A stretch of DNA of 64,000 bases from JBCCQL01 sp039414355. GTDB taxonomy: Bacteria; Planctomycetota; Planctomycetia; Pirellulales; Lacipirellulaceae. The stretch covers positions 30,277 to 94,276 of the forward strand of contig JBCDJN010000006.1 of the NCBI GenBank assembly GCA_039414355.1. Direction: 5' to 3'. The position numbers and the translations under genes were made by a program. Positions 16,023 through 25,012 of this stretch are shown one piece after another (the first letter of the stretch is position 1; every line of letters begins with the position of its first letter). Below the pieces are notes generated by a model. It was given only the letters and a program-made list of their open reading frames with translations, searched no databases and was not told the DNA's origin.

Positions 16023-18288
16023 CCGTCACCTGCGCCACGTTACGGTCCTGCTGGCTGCGATTGCGACCGTTCAGGTGCAAATTGCCGTTAGCGTGATTCT
16101 GCCCGGCGCCGGCATCGTGGAGCTGGCGGTTGCGGTACTGCTGGCGTGCCTCCTGTGGGCGACCCTTGGCAGGCGGGTTTCCACCGCCTGGGAGGCGCGT
16201 TCGGCCATCGCCGTATTGGCGATCGGGCTGCTGCCCCTGGCCTGGGAGCCCGTGTCTCGCGTCGCGATGTCTGTAGGACTGCCCTACGAAATCCAACTAA
16301 CCCTGGTGCTGCGGAATGCTGTGCTCGCCCTCGTCGCGGTGCAGAGCCTGCCACGTGCGACCATCAACGCCGCGCTCGGAAGCCTTTTCTTGGTGGTCTT
16401 CTGCTCGATGTGGTCAACCGGCGCCTGGTCCTTCGCAGTTCTCGCACTCTACTCGGTCGCGGGCGTCTGGTGGCTGTTGGCCTCTTACTGGGACCGGCTT
16501 GGCGGACGGTTCGCCGACTCGTCCGAGACGGCTGTGCCCGTGCGGCCCGCGGCCGCAACGATTGTGATTCTGTTACTGCTCGGCGCCGCGATGGTTCCGC
16601 TGGCCAACCGGATTGGCGTGACGACCGCGCTCGCGGGCTTCTTCCCTAGCTCCGGGGGCACGCAGTGGTCCGACCCCTTCGCCAACGGCGGCGTCGGCGA
16701 CGGCGATCAGATGGTCGCCGGCAAAGACAACGCCACGAGCTTCGGGCCAATCGACTGCGACTTGTTCCTCGAGTCGAAGATGCCGAGCTTGTACGACGCG
16801 TTCAACGAGTTCTCTGACGCCCCACCGAGGAAGACCAAACGGGCTCGTCGGGCGATCCCTTTGGCGCCGTCGCAGGTGCGGGAGAACCACGAGAAGACCG
16901 GCGTCAATCAGCAAGCCACGCGTGAGTTCAGCGCCGTCCGCCAACAAACCAGCCGGCGGAGGAAGCTCGGCGATCTGTCGTCGGCCGCACTGCTCCACGT
17001 AACGGGGCGGACGCCCCAACACCTCGCCCTGGAGACGTTCGATCGCTGGGACGGCCATTCGCTAATCGCGTGCGACAGCGGCGTCCCGCTCCACACGGAG
17101 TTGGAGAGTGTCTCCACGGGACAGCGTTGGATGAAGCTGGCCGTGGACCGACCCGCCAGGGCTTTCCAAAGCCGCGAGTCCTCTCAGGTCCGAGTAATCA
17201 ACCTGAAGACCGATCGCGTCCCCACCCCAGCGGGCGCCAGTGCGGTCACCATGAAGGGGCTGCACGCGGCGTCGATGTTCACCTTCGCCGACGACGGCTC
17301 GCTGGCGATGAACGTCGAGCGGGTGCCGCAACTGACCGTCTTCGACTTCAAGACGACCGCGCTGGCGCGAGACCAGCCGCTGCCGCTCCATCAAGCGTCG
17401 ACCGACCAAACCGATGGCGTCATCGCCAAGCTGGCCCGTGAGTGGACCGACGCCGTGCCGGCCGGCTGGCCGCAGGTTGAGGCGATCGTCAACCAGCTCG
17501 CGAAGCGCTGCACGCACGACCGCGAGGCACTCGTTCCGCCCGAGGTGGACGACGCCGTGGAGTACTTTCTTTCTGAGTCGAAGCGAGGCCCGGACTACTT
17601 GTTTGCAACGTCGGCGTCGCTACTGCTGCGATCGCTCGGCTACGACACCCGCGTCCGAGCCGGCTTCTACGCCAGCCCAGAGCGGTACGAACGCGTCGCC
17701 AAGCTGACGCCCGTGCTGATGGAGGACGCCCACTTCTGGGTCGAGGTGCGGACCGCGGCGGGCGCACGCACCTCAAGGGATGGCGAGTCCCTGCCTGGCG
17801 TCTGGGTAACCGTCGAGCCAACGCCCGGCTACCAGTTGCTATACGCGCCTGAGACGCTCCTCGCAAGGCTGTGGCGGTTGACCAGCAAGGGTTTGGCAGC
17901 GGTCGCTTCGGCGCCGCTAGCCTCAATGCTGAGCTTAGCCGGCGTGGCGATTGTCTTCGCCACCCGGCGGCGACTGTTGGACGGGCTGATCATCGCGTGG
18001 TGGTCAATCCGATCGCGAACCAGCGAGGCCGGACGGATGGCGCTAATCACGCTCCGGTTGCTTGAATGGCGTGCCTGGGCCTACAAGGAGAGCCGCCCGG
18101 CCGGGACGCCCATCGGCCGGTGGGGCGTGCTCAACACGCACGAGGACTTTGCGTCACTCGCGAGTTGGGCACTCTACGGCTCCGGCTCAACGGCGCCACC
18201 TACCGCCGGCGCTGCACGCGCCGTTTGCCGGCGGGCGATAAACACATCTTTCGCTACGAAGAGTAACCAGATGCGGAGGGCAACATGA
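16012..18288 (+). CDS. Membrane transglutaminase-like (TgpA-type) protein, apparent Cys loss
   Basis: A GTG start at 16012 gives 758 residues. The N-terminal third holds about six helices (for example LAAIATVQVQIAVSVILPGA), a long periplasmic region follows, and a last helix lies near 640. The transglutaminase core is recognisable as GPDYLFATSASLLLRSLGYD, then DAHFWVEV and VWVTVEPTPGYQLLY. In active enzymes the first motif reads G-x-C-x-x-FA; here the Cys position is Asp528. The His (H574) is kept, and the usual Asp of DPTP is Glu602. The protein may therefore be a non-catalytic scaffold. It overlaps both neighbours by a few bases and shares an operon with DUF58 and MoxR. Confidence 0.82.
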   Translation: MPPNRHLRHVTVLLAAIATVQVQIAVSVILPGAGIVELAVAVLLACLLWATLGRRVSTAWEARSAIAVLAIGLLPLAWEPVSRVAMSVGLPYEIQLTLVLRNAVLALVAVQSLPRATINAALGSLFLVVFCSMWSTGAWSFAVLALYSVAGVWWLLASYWDRLGGRFADSSETAVPVRPAAATIVILLLLGAAMVPLANRIGVTTALAGFFPSSGGTQWSDPFANGGVGDGDQMVAGKDNATSFGPIDCDLFLESKMPSLYDAFNEFSDAPPRKTKRARRAIPLAPSQVRENHEKTGVNQQATREFSAVRQQTSRRRKLGDLSSAALLHVTGRTPQHLALETFDRWDGHSLIACDSGVPLHTELESVSTGQRWMKLAVDRPARAFQSRESSQVRVINLKTDRVPTPAGASAVTMKGLHAASMFTFADDGSLAMNVERVPQLTVFDFKTTALARDQPLPLHQASTDQTDGVIAKLAREWTDAVPAGWPQVEAIVNQLAKRCTHDREALVPPEVDDAVEYFLSESKRGPDYLFATSASLLLRSLGYDTRVRAGFYASPERYERVAKLTPVLMEDAHFWVEVRTAAGARTSRDGESLPGVWVTVEPTPGYQLLYAPETLLARLWRLTSKGLAAVASAPLASMLSLAGVAIVFATRRRLLDGLIIAWWSIRSRTSEAGRMALITLRLLEWRAWAYKESRPAGTPIGRWGVLNTHEDFASLASWALYGSGSTAPPTAGAARAVCRRAINTSFATKSNQMRRAT

Positions 18289-19244
18289 GCACCGTTGCCG
18301 AACCAACAGGCGTGAACGAAACCTCTGATCTTGCCCTGATCGAACAGCTCCGCGTTAAACTGAACCTAGCACTCCGCGGCAAGGCTGACGTGGTTGAGAT
18401 GGTGCTGGCGTGCCTTCTGGCGCGGGGACACCTGCTGCTGGAGGACGTACCGGGCCTTGGCAAGACGACGCTCGCTAAGGCGCTCGCCCACGGAGTCGGC
18501 GGCCGGTACTCGCGGGTGCAATGCACGCCCGACCTGATGCCGAGCGACGTCACCGGCTTCAATATGCTGAACCAGAAGACACGAGACTTCGAGTTCAGCG
18601 AAGGCCCCGTCTTCGCCGACGTGCTGCTTGCCGACGAGATCAACCGCGCCACGCCGCGGACCCAGAGCGCGCTGTTTGAGGCGATGGCCGAACGGCAAGT
18701 GACCATCGACCGCCAACAGCGGCTGCTGCCGGAGACGTTCTTCGTGATCGCCACGCAAAACCCGGTCGAGAGCCACGGCGCCTACCCGCTGCCGGAGGCT
18801 CAGCTGGACCGCTTTGCGATAAAGCTCTCAATCGGCTACCCCGACGCAGAGAGCGAACTCGCAATGCTCCAGGATGACGCGACCGGAGCGTTGAATCGCG
18901 ACCAGCACCAGCCCGTCCTCGACCCGGCGCGGTTGGCAAGCCTACAGGCGCAAGCGGCTGCGACCACGGTTTGCGATAAGGTGCAGCGCTACCTCATCGC
19001 GTTGGCGAAGGCGACCCGCGAAGACGACCATGTTCTGCTCGGCCTGAGTCCGAGGGCGTTGCTGACTTGGCAGCGGGTCGCGCAGGCGAAGGCCTTTCTC
19101 GACGGCCGCGCCTACGTTACGCCCGACGACGTCCAGGATGTCGCCCAACCGGTCCTCGGGGTCCGACTTGTTGGCGACCTGGCCGATGTCGACGGCTACA
19201 TTACGGAGCTCCTGACAAAGACCCCGACGCCAACGTTCGACTGA
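18285..19244 (+). CDS. MoxR-family AAA+ ATPase
   Basis: The 319-residue protein shows Walker A (LEDVPGLGKTTLAKALAHGV), Walker B (VLLADEINRATPRTQSALFE), the MoxR-specific segment LMPSDVTGFNML, sensor 1 (FFVIATQNPVESHGAYPLPE) and the C-terminal lid (GLSPRALLTWQRVAQAKAFL). MoxR ATPases work as chaperone-like partners of DUF58/vWA proteins in the cytoplasm. The start overlaps the stop of the transglutaminase-like gene by four bases, so DUF58, transglutaminase and MoxR are made from one message. This is a different paralogue from the MoxR at 35635. Confidence 0.95.
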   Translation: MSTVAEPTGVNETSDLALIEQLRVKLNLALRGKADVVEMVLACLLARGHLLLEDVPGLGKTTLAKALAHGVGGRYSRVQCTPDLMPSDVTGFNMLNQKTRDFEFSEGPVFADVLLADEINRATPRTQSALFEAMAERQVTIDRQQRLLPETFFVIATQNPVESHGAYPLPEAQLDRFAIKLSIGYPDAESELAMLQDDATGALNRDQHQPVLDPARLASLQAQAAATTVCDKVQRYLIALAKATREDDHVLLGLSPRALLTWQRVAQAKAFLDGRAYVTPDDVQDVAQPVLGVRLVGDLADVDGYITELLTKTPTPTFD

Positions 19245-19295
19245 CCAACCTCTCGATGCGGCCGGCGACCCGCCGCCAACCCACAAGGATTCTCC

Positions 19296-19853
19296 GTGTC
19301 CACCTACACACGTATGCTCGCGTCGGCGTCTATCGTGCTCTCGCTCACAGCTTGTGGCTGCGGGACGGCGGAGTCCACCGCCGACGCGGACGATCACGGC
19401 CACGAGCATGATCACGAGCACGGCCACCGCCCCGCTTCGCTGCACGCCGCGGTTGCCGAGCTCACGGACATCCGCGACGCCATCAGCAAGGCGATCCTCG
19501 AAGGGGACGCCGACGCAGCCCACGAGCCGCTGCACGAGGCGGAAGAACTACTCGGAATCCTGCCGGATGTTGCGGCTGAGACCGATTTGCCCGAGGCGGA
19601 GTGGGAGGTCGTCAGCTCGGAGACGGAGAAGCTGAAGAGTTCGTTCGCGGTGATCGACAAGGCATTCCACACTAAAGACGGTGACAAGCAGGCCGCTTAC
19701 GAGGAGGTGGCCGCGCAGCTCGACGCGGCTCTTGACGCCATTCGATCCAAGCTGCCGATGACCGGCGAAGACCCCGACACGGAGGGCCACGATCATGGCG
19801 AGCATGACGACGACCATGATCATTCGGCTGATGAAGACGGAGCGAAAAAGTGA
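19296..19853 (+). CDS. His-rich lipoprotein, probable metal-binding partner of the next permease
   Basis: The 185-residue product has a lipoprotein signal (LASASIVLSLTACGC, lipobox LTAC) and His/Asp-rich tracts at both ends of the mature protein (DDHGHEHDHEHGHR near residues 32-45 and HDHGEHDDDHDHS near 164-176). Between them is an all-helical domain (ELTDIRDAISKAILEGDADA onward, coiled-coil-like). It is probably held on the outer face of a membrane, binding zinc, copper or nickel. The GTGA overlap with the DUF318-type permease at 19850 indicates a functional pair. Metal binding is inferred from composition. Confidence 0.75.
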   Translation: MSTYTRMLASASIVLSLTACGCGTAESTADADDHGHEHDHEHGHRPASLHAAVAELTDIRDAISKAILEGDADAAHEPLHEAEELLGILPDVAAETDLPEAEWEVVSSETEKLKSSFAVIDKAFHTKDGDKQAAYEEVAAQLDAALDAIRSKLPMTGEDPDTEGHDHGEHDDDHDHSADEDGAKK

Positions 19854-21403
19854 GCTGGTCGATTGACGCTATCTTCTGGGGAGGCTTGCTCCGCTTCTGC
19901 CAAGCCGCGTTGCACGCGGCGCCGACGCTGCTCGTTGGACTGATTGTCGCCGGCGTGTTTCGCAAGCTGCTGGGAGCTGAGGCAACGCGTCAGGCGTTCG
20001 GCGGCCGCACGTGGCGCAGCCTGCCGCAGGCGTGGCTTTGGGGCATGCTTCTGCCGGTCTGCTCGCTCGGCGTGATCCCAGTCGCCTACGAGCTTCGCCG
20101 CGTCGGCCTCTCGGGTGGAGCCATCCTCGCCTTCGCGTTGACCGCGCCGCTCTTCAATCCGCTGTCTCTGCTGTACGGCTTGACGCTCTCCTCGCCGGTG
20201 GTGCTTGTGGCGTTTGCTCTGGCGTCGCTGCTGGTGGTCACCTCGGTTGGGTTCTTGTGGGACTGGTGGTTTCCGGATTCAGCCGTTGAAGCCGAGGCCG
20301 AGCCCCCCGTGCCACCGGGCCTTGGTCGGCTCGCCGCCGTCGCGCTTGCCGCCTCCCGGCACGCCGCTGGACCGACACTGCTGTACTGCTTGATTGGCCT
20401 CGCGGGCAGCATGGTGCTGGCGGCGATTTTTCCGAACGGCAGCCTGACGGACTCGATGGCCCACACCGATCCCACCGCGCCCTTGCAGATGCTGCTCGTC
20501 GCGATCCCGGCCTATGCGACGCCGCTGAATGTGATGATGCAGGTCGGCGGAATGTTCGTGCACGGAAATTCCGTGGGCGCCGCCTACGTGCTGCTCGCTC
20601 TGGGGGCGGGCGCCAACCTCGGCCTGATCGCCTGGGCCTGGAAGACTTACGGCCTTATGCGGGCCGCGGCTTTCCTTTCTCTGTTCATCGCGGTCGTCAT
20701 CGGCATCGCGTACGCCATTGAGGACCCGCTCTACTCTGCCGGATCGGTCGACCGGCCGCACACGCACGCCTTTGATGTGTATGCGTGCCCGTTCCGACCG
20801 GGGATGAGCGGCCTGCCTCAGAAGACAGTCAGCAAGCTCCTCGACGGCCTTGAACTCTACGAACTCGTGGCGCTCGGCTGCATAGCGACGATGGTCGCTG
20901 TTGGCTTTGCCGTTGCACAGCTGGACCCGAACGGTCGCATCGACGCAGCGCTCGCAAAGCCGCCCGAGCCCGCCGCCGCAGCAGCCCCGTCCATTCTGCA
21001 AGTCTACGTGCCGGGCCCGGTGCTCGGCGTCGTTGCCATTGCTGGCCTCGTGGTGCTGAGCGTCGTCGGGTGCTTCATCTACTTTCCGCCGCCGAAAGTC
21101 ACGCTGGAAGACATGGTGAATATCAAGGCAGAAGCCCTGGTCGCCGCTAACTCAAAGGACGTCGAGACGGCGGTCAAGAGCATCGCGCTGTACGACGACC
21201 TGACCCGCAGGCTCCAAGTGGGCTACTACCTGCGGAACCTTGAGCTCAGCGATTTCCAGCAGGCGAAGGCGCGGGCCCTCCGCGGGCGACTGGAGCAGCT
21301 CAAGGACGTTATGGAAGACGGGGACTTCGACCGCGTCCGAGACCTCAACGCCCGCGTCAGCGCCGCCCACCGACGCCTCCGCGACGCATTCACGGAAGAG
21401 TGA
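19850..21403 (+). CDS. Second DUF318-type permease with C-terminal helical extension
   Basis: A GTG start overlapping the preceding stop gives 517 residues. The first ~320 residues carry the permease fold (PTLLVGLIVAGVFRKLLGAE, MLLPVCSLGVIPVAYELRRV, then PAYATPLNVMMQVGGMFVHG and GAGANLGLIAWAW). Compared with the permease at 13612, the first-half motif reads PVCSLGVIP rather than PICSCSTIP, so one Cys is replaced. A DRPHTHAF patch lies between helices. Two extra helices follow (about 350-415), then a soluble helical tail (about 425-517). The preceding His-rich lipoprotein points to metal transport. The tail is not part of the usual family and may sense or regulate. Confidence 0.75.
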   Translation: MSWSIDAIFWGGLLRFCQAALHAAPTLLVGLIVAGVFRKLLGAEATRQAFGGRTWRSLPQAWLWGMLLPVCSLGVIPVAYELRRVGLSGGAILAFALTAPLFNPLSLLYGLTLSSPVVLVAFALASLLVVTSVGFLWDWWFPDSAVEAEAEPPVPPGLGRLAAVALAASRHAAGPTLLYCLIGLAGSMVLAAIFPNGSLTDSMAHTDPTAPLQMLLVAIPAYATPLNVMMQVGGMFVHGNSVGAAYVLLALGAGANLGLIAWAWKTYGLMRAAAFLSLFIAVVIGIAYAIEDPLYSAGSVDRPHTHAFDVYACPFRPGMSGLPQKTVSKLLDGLELYELVALGCIATMVAVGFAVAQLDPNGRIDAALAKPPEPAAAAAPSILQVYVPGPVLGVVAIAGLVVLSVVGCFIYFPPPKVTLEDMVNIKAEALVAANSKDVETAVKSIALYDDLTRRLQVGYYLRNLELSDFQQAKARALRGRLEQLKDVMEDGDFDRVRDLNARVSAAHRRLRDAFTEE

Positions 21404-21519
21404 GCCAGGACGGAACGCCTGCAAGCCAAGAGTGCAACTAGCCCGCTTTCTTTGCCGGGGGGAGCCGGGATACACTCGGCGCGTGGATCAGACACAAGGC
21501 GCCGCGCGCGAGGTGAACG

Positions 21520-22299
21520 ATGAGCGACCGACTGAGTGGCAAGGCAGCACTGGTTACAGGAGGTGGGTCAGGAATCGGCGAAGCGATGAGCCTTCGCTTC
21601 GCGGATGAGGGAGCCCGCGTCGCGATCCTCGATCTGGATGGCGATGCCGCGGAGCGGGTCGCGGCACAGGTCAACGACCGCGGCGGGAAGGCGACGCCGA
21701 TCGCCTGCGATGTCGCTGACGAACAGTCGGTCCGCGACGCGTTTACCGCGGCGGCCAGCGCACTCGGCGGCCTCACGACGGTTGTCAACAACGCCGGCAT
21801 CGCCCACATCGGCAATCTGGAGGGCACCAGCCCGGAGGACTTTGAACGCGTCTACCGCGTCAACGTGAAGGGCGTCTACCACTGCCTTCTGGCTGGTGTC
21901 GAGCACCTGAAGAACGGCGGCGGCGGAGCGATCATCAACCTGGGATCGATCGCCTCGACGATCGGAATCCCCGATCGGTTCGCCTACTCGATGAGCAAGG
22001 GCGCCGTGCTGATGATGACGCGCTCGGTGGCGTGCGATTACCTGAGCGAGGGCATCCGCTGCAACTGCATCTCGCCGGCCCGCGTTCACACGCCCTTCGT
22101 CGATCAGTTCCTGGAGCAGAACTACCCGGGCCGGGAGGCCGAGATGCTGGCGAAGTTAGCGTCAACCCAGCCGATCGGCCGCATGGGTCAGCCGGACGAG
22201 ATCGCCTCGCTGGCGGTCTACCTGGCGTCGGACGAAGCAGCGTTTGTAACCGGCGGCAACTTTGAGATCGACGGCGGGTTTCACAACCTTCGGCCTTAG
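21520..22299 (+). CDS. Short-chain dehydrogenase/reductase, sugar-acid type
   Basis: The 259-residue enzyme has the Rossmann motif TGGGSGIGEA, an acidic residue after beta2 (AILDLDGDAA) suggesting NAD, the structural NNAG, and catalytic Ser-Tyr-Lys (NLGSIAST, YSMSKGA). The C-terminal part (RVHTPFVDQFLEQNYPG, then QPIGRMGQPDEIASLA and EIDGGFHN) resembles 2-keto-3-deoxy-L-fuconate dehydrogenases of the non-phosphorylative fucose pathway. That assignment is by recollection of the family, not proven. It stands alone, convergent with the FGE-fold gene across a terminator hairpin. The aldo/keto reductase and fucose symporter near 60-64 kb could belong to the same pathway. Confidence 0.8.
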   Translation: MSDRLSGKAALVTGGGSGIGEAMSLRFADEGARVAILDLDGDAAERVAAQVNDRGGKATPIACDVADEQSVRDAFTAAASALGGLTTVVNNAGIAHIGNLEGTSPEDFERVYRVNVKGVYHCLLAGVEHLKNGGGGAIINLGSIASTIGIPDRFAYSMSKGAVLMMTRSVACDYLSEGIRCNCISPARVHTPFVDQFLEQNYPGREAEMLAKLASTQPIGRMGQPDEIASLAVYLASDEAAFVTGGNFEIDGGFHNLRP

Positions 22300-22311
22300 T
22301 GCGGGCAGCCA

Positions 22312-22332
22312 GCCGGCAGGTGCACTGCCGGC
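22312..22332. terminator. Bidirectional terminator-like hairpin between convergent genes
   Basis: GCCGGCAG and CTGCCGGC form a perfect 8-bp stem around the loop GTGCA, placed in the 38-base gap between the SDR stop (22299) and the end of the minus-strand FGE-fold gene (22338). The symmetry would serve both strands. Confidence 0.7.
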
Positions 22333-22337
22333 CACCG

Positions 22338-23456
22338 CTACTCGGCGGCGCCGCGACTGTTGAGGCGGCCGTAACGCTCGATCGCCTCTGGCAGGTCCTC
22401 GTCCACCACGCCGCGTTCGCCTTTGCCCTCGTCGTCGATCCGGAAATCGGCGACCTTCTGAATCCGTCGGACGTCGGCTTCCCAGTAACGCTCCCGCCGC
22501 TCGCGGGATGGAGCGGCGACCGGGCGAACGATGCGGAATCCAACGTCTTGGGCGTCGTCGTAGGCGAACCACCAAGGGCTCTTTGGGGTGTTGGGGTCGT
22601 ACTCGCGCCACTGGTCGTCATCGGAGGGCCGGCGGACGGCAGCGGACGCTTCGCTGATCGGCAGGAACGCGGAGCCGCCCTTCAGCAGCCGCGGGAACAC
22701 CTTCGTCGGCCAGCGAACGGGCGGCTCGCCGCCCGGACCGTCGGGGTCGACGAGCTCTTCCGTGTCGTAAGCATCCAGAGTCCACTCGCAGGCGTTGCCG
22801 AGCATGTCGTACAACCCCCAGCCGTTGGGCTCCTTCTGGGCGACGATCTGCGTGGCCCACTCGGCGTTGTCCTCGTGCCATGCGTTCTCGTCGCTGGCCG
22901 CGGCTTCCGACCGGCCGGCGAGGCAGGCGTGGTTCCACTCCGCCTCGCTCGGCAACCGGTAGAAGCCGCCTGAGACGAGGCTCAACCACTTGGTGTACTG
23001 CTTGGCCGCGTACTGGCTCATGGAGACCGCCGGAAGATTCGGGTCCTCGCCCGAGTCGAAGGTGAAACTGGAGTCGTAGAGCTTCGACGGCGCCGTGATG
23101 GCGTCGAGGCGGTTCGCCTCGGTAATCTGCCGGACGCCCGCGTCGTCAAAGCGCTCGAAGACCGAGCAGAGGTTCATGTAGTTACGGTACTCGCCCCACG
23201 TCACTTCGGTGCGACCGATCCAGTAGGGGTCGAGCGCGTACACCTCACCGCCGATCGTCACCTCGCCGCCGGGGATCGGGACCATTCGGAAAGTGGTCTT
23301 CGTGCCGGGAATCGTCACGGAGTGGGGAACGAGGTACCGACCGTTGTGCTCGACGAAGCGTCCGCCGGTCGGCCGCTCCGTCACAACGCCGACCTCCCCG
23401 AACGCGTGATCGGCGAGCAAGGTGAACGCAACCGCCGCTAGAGCGACACGGATCAT
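22338..23456 (-). CDS. Exported FGE-sulfatase-fold (SUMF1-like) protein, probably not a catalytic FGE
   Basis: The 372-residue product has a signal peptide (MIRVALAAVAFTLLADHAFG) and the formylglycine-generating-enzyme fold: FRMVPIPGGEVTIGG, YWIGRTEVTWGEYRNYMNLC, VSMSQYAAKQYTKWLS, YRLPSEAEWNHACLAG, NGWGLYDMLGNACEWTLDAY, LLKGGSAFL and DVGFRIVRP. The segment after GGS that carries the catalytic cysteine pair in true FGEs reads SEASAAVRRPS, without Cys, so oxidation of sulfatase Cys is unlikely. Planctomycetes have many such exported FGE-fold proteins of unknown role. The start overlaps the stop of the Gfo/Idh/MocA gene by four bases, so the two are co-expressed. Confidence 0.82.
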   Translation of the reverse strand: MIRVALAAVAFTLLADHAFGEVGVVTERPTGGRFVEHNGRYLVPHSVTIPGTKTTFRMVPIPGGEVTIGGEVYALDPYWIGRTEVTWGEYRNYMNLCSVFERFDDAGVRQITEANRLDAITAPSKLYDSSFTFDSGEDPNLPAVSMSQYAAKQYTKWLSLVSGGFYRLPSEAEWNHACLAGRSEAAASDENAWHEDNAEWATQIVAQKEPNGWGLYDMLGNACEWTLDAYDTEELVDPDGPGGEPPVRWPTKVFPRLLKGGSAFLPISEASAAVRRPSDDDQWREYDPNTPKSPWWFAYDDAQDVGFRIVRPVAAPSRERRERYWEADVRRIQKVADFRIDDEGKGERGVVDEDLPEAIERYGRLNSRGAAE

Positions 23457-24766
23457 ACCGAGACCTCAACACCTGGAATCGCGACGGGGGGCTCGGGGAC
23501 ATCGCCCCAAGCGTACTCAGCGGGGCCGAGCTTGGTTGGATCAACGATCGCGTCTTGCCACTTGAGCGTCTTGCCCGTGTAAGCCGCCATGCGACCGAAG
23601 TGGGCTAGCCGCGTGCTGTTGACCATGTAGTGGCCGTCGTTGATCGGTTCGCCGGCGCGGATGCTCTTGAAGAACTCGATGTGCTCGTTGAGGTACATCG
23701 AAGGCTTCGGGCCGCTGTAGCGCCAGGTCTTGCCGTCTTCTCCCTTGATGCGGTGTGCGAGGATCTCCGCGCGCCCTTTCGTGCCGCGCACGGTCTCGTC
23801 GACACGCGTGGTGCAGCCGTCCTGCTGGCGGCACGTGAAATAGACGCCCTGGCCGGTGGGGTACTCGAAGAACACGGCAAAGTGGTCCCAGACGTTGCCG
23901 TATTTTGGATCGGTCCGCTGCTGCCGGCCGCCCATCGCCATCGCCTTGGTTGGCGATTGGTCGCCGAGCAGCCACGCCGTCTTGTCGAGCGAGTGAATCG
24001 CCTGCTCGGCGATGATGTCGCCCGACAGCCACGTGTAGTACAGCCAGTTGCGCATCTGGTACTCCATCCGGCTCCAACCCGGCTTGTCGCCCCGATGCCA
24101 CAACGTGCCGGCGTTGTAGTTGGACTCGATCGCGACGATGTCGCCGATCGCGCCGTCTTCGATCCGCTTCATCGTCTCCTGGACTCCAAGGTCGTACCGC
24201 CAGCAGAGCCCCGAAACGACTGATAAGTTCTTCTCCGCGGCCAGCTCGCACGTCTCGGCGACGCTCGCGGCGCCCACCATGTCGACCGAGATCGGTTTCT
24301 CAACGAAGACGTGCTTCCCCTTCTCGACCGCATAGGCCAGTTGAGCCGGCCGGAAGTGCGGCGGTGTGGCGAGCAGCACCACGTCGACCCCCGAGTCGAT
24401 AACTTGCTTGTAATTGTCGAATCCGCTGAAGACATGGTCGTTGTCCACGGCAACGCGGTCGGCGACGGAATCCTTGAACTCGATCGCCGAGAGGCCGCTC
24501 CGAGCGCGGTCGGCAAAGGCGTCCCCCACGGCGACGAGCTTCGTGTTCTTGTCGGCAGACAACGCGTCGATCGCCGCACCGCGACCGCGTCCGCCGCAGC
24601 CCACTAGGCCAACGCGGAGCGTCTCGTCGACACCGGTGTGGGCGCCGTGCGCCAAGGGGCTGGCGGACAGGGCCGCGAGCGTCGAGCCCGTTGCCACAGA
24701 CTGCCGCAAGAAACCACGCCGCGAGGGCGCAGTATCAGTCGAACGCCCGTTAGCCGAATTTGCCAC
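23453..24766 (-). CDS. Tat-exported Gfo/Idh/MocA-family oxidoreductase
   Basis: A GTG at 24766 preceded by GGAGG at good spacing gives 437 residues; an in-frame ATG at 24853 is less likely because the added residues lack any signal. A Tat signal (SRRGFLRQSVATGSTLAALS) precedes the Rossmann domain (LRVGLVGCGGRGRGAA), then GVDVVLLATPPHFRPAQLAY, the family signature KGKHVFVEKPISVD, and the C-terminal substrate domain with GDKPGWSRMEYQMRNWLYYT. Such enzymes use NAD(P) to oxidise, reduce or cleave sugars; in planctomycetes many are exported, and the substrate is not predictable here. It is translationally coupled to the FGE-fold gene downstream. Confidence 0.88.
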   Translation of the reverse strand: MANSANGRSTDTAPSRRGFLRQSVATGSTLAALSASPLAHGAHTGVDETLRVGLVGCGGRGRGAAIDALSADKNTKLVAVGDAFADRARSGLSAIEFKDSVADRVAVDNDHVFSGFDNYKQVIDSGVDVVLLATPPHFRPAQLAYAVEKGKHVFVEKPISVDMVGAASVAETCELAAEKNLSVVSGLCWRYDLGVQETMKRIEDGAIGDIVAIESNYNAGTLWHRGDKPGWSRMEYQMRNWLYYTWLSGDIIAEQAIHSLDKTAWLLGDQSPTKAMAMGGRQQRTDPKYGNVWDHFAVFFEYPTGQGVYFTCRQQDGCTTRVDETVRGTKGRAEILAHRIKGEDGKTWRYSGPKPSMYLNEHIEFFKSIRAGEPINDGHYMVNSTRLAHFGRMAAYTGKTLKWQDAIVDPTKLGPAEYAWGDVPEPPVAIPGVEVSV

Positions 24767-25012
24767 GCGTAAGCCTCCGTTAGTTCTGTTGGCGAAGGTC
24801 TGCTCTGAATCGTCGCGGCCGAGAGTGGCTTGCCTCAGCCTACGGCCCATCAACGGCGACGCGGTTCCCGCTCAGTGCGATAGTCGCCGCCACGACCGAT
24901 TTGCGCGGGTACTTGTCCAGTTATCCGACTGCAAGCCATTCTGTAGTGGCAACAACACTCGGTCGATCCGTCGGCCAAGGCTGCCAGACTCCTCGAACCC
25001 CGACTGATCCCC

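Noticed and set aside
22338..23456. Active sulfatase-maturing formylglycine-generating enzyme
   Set aside because: The fold is right but the catalytic Cys pair is absent after the GGS motif.
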